The notes beneath the pieces are model-generated. The model saw only the letters and a program-made list of their open reading frames with translations, did no database searches and was not told where the DNA came from. From DYKG01 sp964596185 (GTDB taxonomy: Bacteria > Muiribacteriota > Ozemobacteria > Ozemobacterales > Ozemobacteraceae), in assembly GCA_964596185.1 (NCBI GenBank), contig CAZQUE010000031.1, positions 1 to 48,166 on the forward strand: a DNA stretch of 48,166 nucleotides, given 5' to 3'. This document shows, piece by piece, positions 44,388 to 48,166 of this stretch (its first letter is position 1; each line of letters begins with the position of its first letter). The translations under genes and the position numbers were made by a program.

Positions 44388-46115
44388 CTATCTACATCCG
44401 CCGCTCGACAAAGCACCTTTTTCAGCTGCAAAAATTTCTTTCAGCAATCTCGAGAGAATTTCAGGAATTCTTTCATAAACATCGCGGGCATTGACTCTTT
44501 CAGTAGCCTTATGCAGATCTTTGCCCCACGGGCCGACGTTTAAAACTGGCATTTTAAATGTTTGCAAAGCATTGAACGGTATTCGATAAATACGGTTCCA
44601 GCCGGGACTGTTGTTGACAAAAGCCTGGATATCCTCGTCCTTTCCTGACCATGAAGTATATGACAGGTCAGAAATTCCCATGAAGTATGCCTGTGAAGAA
44701 TAAGCAACGTTGAACAGCTCGGAAGAAATACGATTAACCCTTTCATGAAGGTTGAAGCGATCACCGCGCTCGATCAAATGATTGGAGACATGAGGATAAA
44801 AAGGCCCGGAGACAGCAACCACGACAGTTGGCCCTTCAAGATCGACGTAATCGGCAACGAACTCGAGAAGACGGATTCCTGCTTCTGGAAGAGTCATTGC
44901 ATTTTTACCCAACACAGCCCTGATTTCTTCCTGAAAGTCTTCATAAGCTGCCAGAAACTTTTCTTTGCCCTGCTCCAGGGCGTCCTGATAGAGCTGCGCA
45001 AAATCGATAACCTTTGGTTCGAACTGAATGACGTCGGGCTCATCGTCGGTCAGCAGGCAATAATCGAGGTATGAGCGTTCAAATTTCTGCATGGTCATTG
45101 TCAGGGCCTTTTCACAAATAACCTTGAGTTGAACCAGAATTTCGCTTGGCGAGCGGGTAAACGAAAGCCAGTTGAAATAACCGGTTGCCGCATCTGGAAT
45201 AGAAGCATCATAGGCTTTCTTGCGATCTTTCAGGTTAACCCAGATTGGTGGCGGGGTGGCGTCATCACCGACCCGATCGCAAAGACTGACGTTCAACTCG
45301 GTCAAACCCTGAATATTGGCGAGAATCAGCGATGGATTGATGCCGTTATAGGGATCTCCGATATGGCTTTTTACGCCTTTCACATAGACGATCGGCATGA
45401 TTTTGCCCACCGAACCCTGATACATGATTGCTTTGTTTTTCACATTGTTAAAATAGGGCTCAGAATTCAAAGCCAGTATATAGTTAAGCTCAAATTGACG
45501 CTGCAAATCGCTCATCAGCTCAACAGCCGTTAGCATTCCCAGAGAAAGGCTTTCCTCATCGGGAACGCTCAGCAGCAAGAGGTTGCCGTCAAAATCCTGC
45601 AAACGAGAAAACTCATCGAGCAGGCCGAGCTGAATAGCTGCTCCAGCCTTCATATCAGCGGTTCCACGGCCAAAGACCCAGTCGCCGGATTCAAGGTCAG
45701 TCTGAACATGTTTGCAGTTTTTTTTCTGAAGCATTGCCTGACGCAACTCATCCGGACGCAAGGCCAGATTTTTCATTTTGCCGTAATCTTCAATGTCGAC
45801 TGCATCATGATGATGCAGCATTACTACAGTATTTGCGCCATTGCCACGCACAAGACCCCAAACGACCTCACGATGATGAGGGTCGTTTTCGATGGCTCTG
45901 GTGCCGACCTGATTCGGGTTATTTTTGAAGTAATCTCTTGATTTTAGCCAGGTTAGAATGATCTCTTCGATCACTTTTTCATAAATTGTGTTTGTATCGC
46001 TTTGCGTTGCAACCAGTCTGAGAAATAGCTGTTCAATGAGTTCTTTGCGTTTGTTCAAAAAATCATACCTTTTCAAAAAATTGTTTTGTGCTGTAAATAC
46101 ATCTTTTTTATTCAA
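44388..46115 (-). CDS. M20-family zinc peptidase, RocB (arginine-utilisation protein) type
   Basis: A 575-residue metallopeptidase-like protein. Zinc-site motifs: LHHHDAV (H102, D104), GRGTADMKAG (bridging D154) and PDEES (E187/E188), as in M20 dipeptidases. The length and the insert after the first motif fit the RocB branch. RocB proteins accompany arginine catabolism in Bacillus, but the substrate here is unknown. The start is uncertain: the TTG at 46115 has no ribosome site, while a TTG at 46058 follows AAAAGG at 9 bases and gives MNKRKELIEQLF. Confidence 0.88.
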   Translation of the reverse strand: MNKKDVFTAQNNFLKRYDFLNKRKELIEQLFLRLVATQSDTNTIYEKVIEEIILTWLKSRDYFKNNPNQVGTRAIENDPHHREVVWGLVRGNGANTVVMLHHHDAVDIEDYGKMKNLALRPDELRQAMLQKKNCKHVQTDLESGDWVFGRGTADMKAGAAIQLGLLDEFSRLQDFDGNLLLLSVPDEESLSLGMLTAVELMSDLQRQFELNYILALNSEPYFNNVKNKAIMYQGSVGKIMPIVYVKGVKSHIGDPYNGINPSLILANIQGLTELNVSLCDRVGDDATPPPIWVNLKDRKKAYDASIPDAATGYFNWLSFTRSPSEILVQLKVICEKALTMTMQKFERSYLDYCLLTDDEPDVIQFEPKVIDFAQLYQDALEQGKEKFLAAYEDFQEEIRAVLGKNAMTLPEAGIRLLEFVADYVDLEGPTVVVAVSGPFYPHVSNHLIERGDRFNLHERVNRISSELFNVAYSSQAYFMGISDLSYTSWSGKDEDIQAFVNNSPGWNRIYRIPFNALQTFKMPVLNVGPWGKDLHKATERVNARDVYERIPEILSRLLKEIFAAEKGALSSGGCR

Positions 46116-46143
46116 TACTATAAGTCTATCGCAAATAATTTTT

Positions 46144-46173
46144 TTGACAACCCGTATAGTCAGCAGGTAAAAT
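46144..46173 (+). promoter_or_regulatory. Promoter of the Tgt-fusion gene
   Basis: A perfect TTGACA (46144-46149), 18-base spacer, TAAAAT (46168-46173). It lies about 50 bases before the ATG at 46225. Confidence 0.6.
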
Positions 46174-46224
46174 TTTTTTGTAAAATAGAGAAGTTAACCA
46201 GATGCCATTCAAGGCCCAAGATGA

Positions 46225-48166
46225 ATGATCAAATTCAACTTTAATCTCGAACGTCGGGCGACCGGTTCAAAAGCTCGTGCAGGGCGTATGCGCACCATGC
46301 ACGGCGAGATTAAAACACCGGTTTTTATGCCGGTCGGCACCCAGGCCGCAGTAAAAGGCTTAACTGTCGAAGGCCTTAAAGAGACCTGCTCTCAGATCAT
46401 TCTCGGCAATACTTATCACCTTTTGTTACGCCCGGGCCAGGAGGTGTTCGAAAAATTCGGGGGCATTCACCGCTTCATGAACTGGGACGGACCTGTGCTT
46501 ACCGATTCCGGCGGCTTTCAGATCTTTTCTCTTCCTCATGCCCGCGATATGAATGAAGACGGAGCCACATTTCAAAGCTACGTCGATGGCAAAACTTTTC
46601 TTTTGTCCCCGGAAACCAGCATTGCCATGCAAAAGGCTATTGGCAGCGACATCATGATGGTCCTCGACCAATGCGTGCCGAGCAAAACATCTTTTGACGA
46701 AGCCAACCAGGCCATGGAACTTACACACCGCTGGGCGGAGCGCTCGCTGAAAGCCAGAGGTGATTCGCCCCAGGCACTTTTCGGCATTGTTCAGGGGGCT
46801 TGCTTTCCTGAATTGCGCAAAAAAAGTGCCGAATTTTTACAGAGAATGCCCTTCGATGGACTTGCAATCGGCGGGTTGGCTGTCGGCGAAACCCAGGATG
46901 AGCGCTATGAATTTACCGGACTGGTTACCGACCTTCTTCCAGACAATCTGCCGCGCTATCTCATGGGTGTTGGCACCCCTCTCGATATTCTCGAGGCCGT
47001 GCACCGCGGCGTTGATATGTTCGACTGTATAATGCCATCCCAATTGGCTCACCGTGGCGTCGCCTTTTCCTCGCACGGCATGATTCATTTTCGTCGTCAG
47101 GTCTACAAGCTTTCGGAAGAACCGCTTGACCGCCGCTGCCCTTGCCATGTCTGCCGCACCTACAGCCGCGCCTATCTTCATCATCTGGTCAAGGCCGGCG
47201 AGCCTCTGGCAGCAAGCCTGTTGACCCACCATAACATATTCTTCTACAACAAACTGATGAGCGATATCCGCGAGAATATCCTCGCTGGAACCTTCTGGTC
47301 TTTCTACGAGACGATGAAAACTGAGCTCGACCGCAAAGACGAATTGAATCCGCCGCCCAATCCCAGAGCCAAAAACCAGCAACGCACCAGACCAGCTCGA
47401 CTCGGAGACTACGAGATAGTTGAGCTTGAAAATGGCGCTTCAAGCATCCGGCAAATAAGCTCCGGCGAAGTATTCATATCTGCCGGTCTGCCTGAAAAAG
47501 ACGCGGTGAAAATTTACATCGACCAGTCGAGGTTAAGCCAGCGAGCATTGAATTTCAGCGAAGAGCCTCTGATAATCTGGGACATCTGGCTTGGCGCAGC
47601 AACGAATTTGATGGCAGCTATTACCTGTTACGAAGAATTGCTTTGCCATTATGGCAAGCTGAGGCCTTTGATTATCTACACTTTTGAACGCGACCTAGAC
47701 CCGCTGCGGCTTGCCTGCAAAGATCCAAAAAGATTCCCCCATCTTCGCCACAGTGCTCCACATAAATTGCTCGAACGGGAAGAATGGCACCACCCCTCAG
47801 GAAGAATTGCTGTGCAACTGCTTGAAGGTGACTTTCTTCCGTCCATTTCCCGCGCCGCCCCGCCCCACCTGATTTTTTACGACCCATTCTCACCGGACTT
47901 CGAAGCTGATTTGTGGCAAAGTTCGGCCTTCACAGCCATTAAAAGAGTCTGCGGCGGCAACCAGACTGACCTTATCTGCCCGACATCGACCCTTGAAGCA
48001 AGACTTGCCATGCTCTCTGCCGGTTTTTTCGTTGGTCGAGGCATTTCAACCGGCACAACCGGTGAAACTACAGTTGCCTGGCTAAGCAAAAACCCATCAA
48101 CCAGCCATTTCTGGCAAAGACAGGTGTTCGGCAAAGAATGGCTCAAGGCGTTCTGTCAAAATCAGC
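46225..48166 (+). CDS. tgt: Bifunctional tRNA-guanine transglycosylase fused to an MnmC-like methyltransferase domain (partial)
   Basis: Open from ATG 46225 (AAGG 10 bases before; in-frame TGA at 46222) to the window edge, at least 647 residues. Residues 1-370 are queuosine Tgt: D94 in TDSGGFQ, GGLAVGE, nucleophile D264 in GVDMFDC and zinc ligands C305, C307, C310 and about H336. MPSQLAHRG replaces the usual MPTR-type segment, a divergent branch. After a basic linker (about 370-395) comes an MnmC (DUF752)-like SAM methyltransferase: WDIWLGAATN (452-461), acidic E488 in YTFER, LEGDF (533-537), FYDPFSP (551-557) and then GETTVAW. Tgt swaps G34 in GUN anticodons; MnmC domain 1 methylates nm5(s2)U34. 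Both act on wobble bases. The end is missing. Confidence 0.9.
   Translation, partial: MIKFNFNLERRATGSKARAGRMRTMHGEIKTPVFMPVGTQAAVKGLTVEGLKETCSQIILGNTYHLLLRPGQEVFEKFGGIHRFMNWDGPVLTDSGGFQIFSLPHARDMNEDGATFQSYVDGKTFLLSPETSIAMQKAIGSDIMMVLDQCVPSKTSFDEANQAMELTHRWAERSLKARGDSPQALFGIVQGACFPELRKKSAEFLQRMPFDGLAIGGLAVGETQDERYEFTGLVTDLLPDNLPRYLMGVGTPLDILEAVHRGVDMFDCIMPSQLAHRGVAFSSHGMIHFRRQVYKLSEEPLDRRCPCHVCRTYSRAYLHHLVKAGEPLAASLLTHHNIFFYNKLMSDIRENILAGTFWSFYETMKTELDRKDELNPPPNPRAKNQQRTRPARLGDYEIVELENGASSIRQISSGEVFISAGLPEKDAVKIYIDQSRLSQRALNFSEEPLIIWDIWLGAATNLMAAITCYEELLCHYGKLRPLIIYTFERDLDPLRLACKDPKRFPHLRHSAPHKLLEREEWHHPSGRIAVQLLEGDFLPSISRAAPPHLIFYDPFSPDFEADLWQSSAFTAIKRVCGGNQTDLICPTSTLEARLAMLSAGFFVGRGISTGTTGETTVAWLSKNPSTSHFWQRQVFGKEWLKAFCQNQ

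Noticed and set aside
44293..44478. A 61-residue rightward open frame before the RocB-like gene
   Set aside because: Half of it is antisense to the RocB-like gene, and it has no convincing ribosome site.
1..48166. tRNA or rRNA genes, transposases, prophage genes
   Set aside because: I looked on both strands and saw no cloverleaf-like or rRNA-like sequence and no transposase or phage motifs. A covariance search would be needed to exclude small RNAs.

Overview
This 48 kb window looks like chromosomal DNA from a free-living, Gram-negative-type (diderm) heterotrophic bacterium of a poorly sampled lineage. The evidence is several lipobox lipoproteins, periplasmic sensor and Sel1 or coiled-coil proteins, and strong Shine-Dalgarno and TTGNNN-17-TANAAT promoter motifs. 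The gene mix (monomeric isocitrate dehydrogenase, HEAT-plus-membrane proteins, a MoxR/DUF58/RDD/SpoIIM set, an ETF/GlcD cluster) reminds me of candidate phyla such as Riflebacteria, but that is a guess from gene content only. A run of 100 Ns (27320-27419) shows it is a scaffolded draft assembly. I see no CRISPR array, tRNA, rRNA or transposase.

Layout. 1-5.2 kb: the end of an upstream gene and a shared terminator, then leftward genes for monomeric NADP-isocitrate dehydrogenase and a Cache-HAMP-PAS hybrid histidine kinase. 5.4-9.3 kb: a rightward 1287-residue protein built from five tandem RecB/Cas4-like nuclease modules, each with its own four-cysteine Fe-S signature. 9.3-13.9 kb: a candidate small leftward ORF, then a rightward run of zinc-ribbon membrane protein, SpoIIM-like protein and Sel1 lipoprotein. 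13.9-20.5 kb: a tightly overlapped leftward operon (RDD, HEAT-membrane, DUF4129, DUF4350, MoxR, DUF58), convergent with the SpoIIM run and probably functionally linked to it. 20.56-21.86 kb: a cassette (flavin-binding split-barrel protein plus a truncated PEP-synthase N-domain) bounded by two copies of a 61-62 bp direct repeat. The repeat carries the promoter of the RDD operon, so this looks like an insertion that duplicated that promoter. 21.9-26.4 kb: an NTF2-like protein, a complete Fbp-type ABC importer and a lipoprotein. 26.5-34.1 kb: M3 oligopeptidase (with the assembly gap), rhomboid protease, a large HEAT-membrane protein and a GH13-family protein with an altered active site.

34.3-41.6 kb: a 2[4Fe-4S] ferredoxin, a secreted coiled-coil protein, and a leftward operon of an unknown protein, a pyruvate-kinase-like barrel, EtfB, EtfA with a one-cluster ferredoxin-like extension, and a GlcD-type FAD oxidase. 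That last order matches electron-bifurcating or confurcating lactate dehydrogenases. 40.8-46.1 kb: a nitrilase-family hydrolase, a second hybrid histidine kinase, a single-domain response regulator and a RocB-like M20 peptidase. 46.2 kb to the end: a queuosine tRNA-guanine transglycosylase fused in frame to an MnmC-like methyltransferase domain, so that two wobble-base (position 34) modification activities sit in one polypeptide.

The two most unusual items are the five-module Fe-S nuclease and the Tgt-MnmC-like fusion. The promoter-duplicating cassette at 20.6-21.9 kb is the clearest structural rearrangement.
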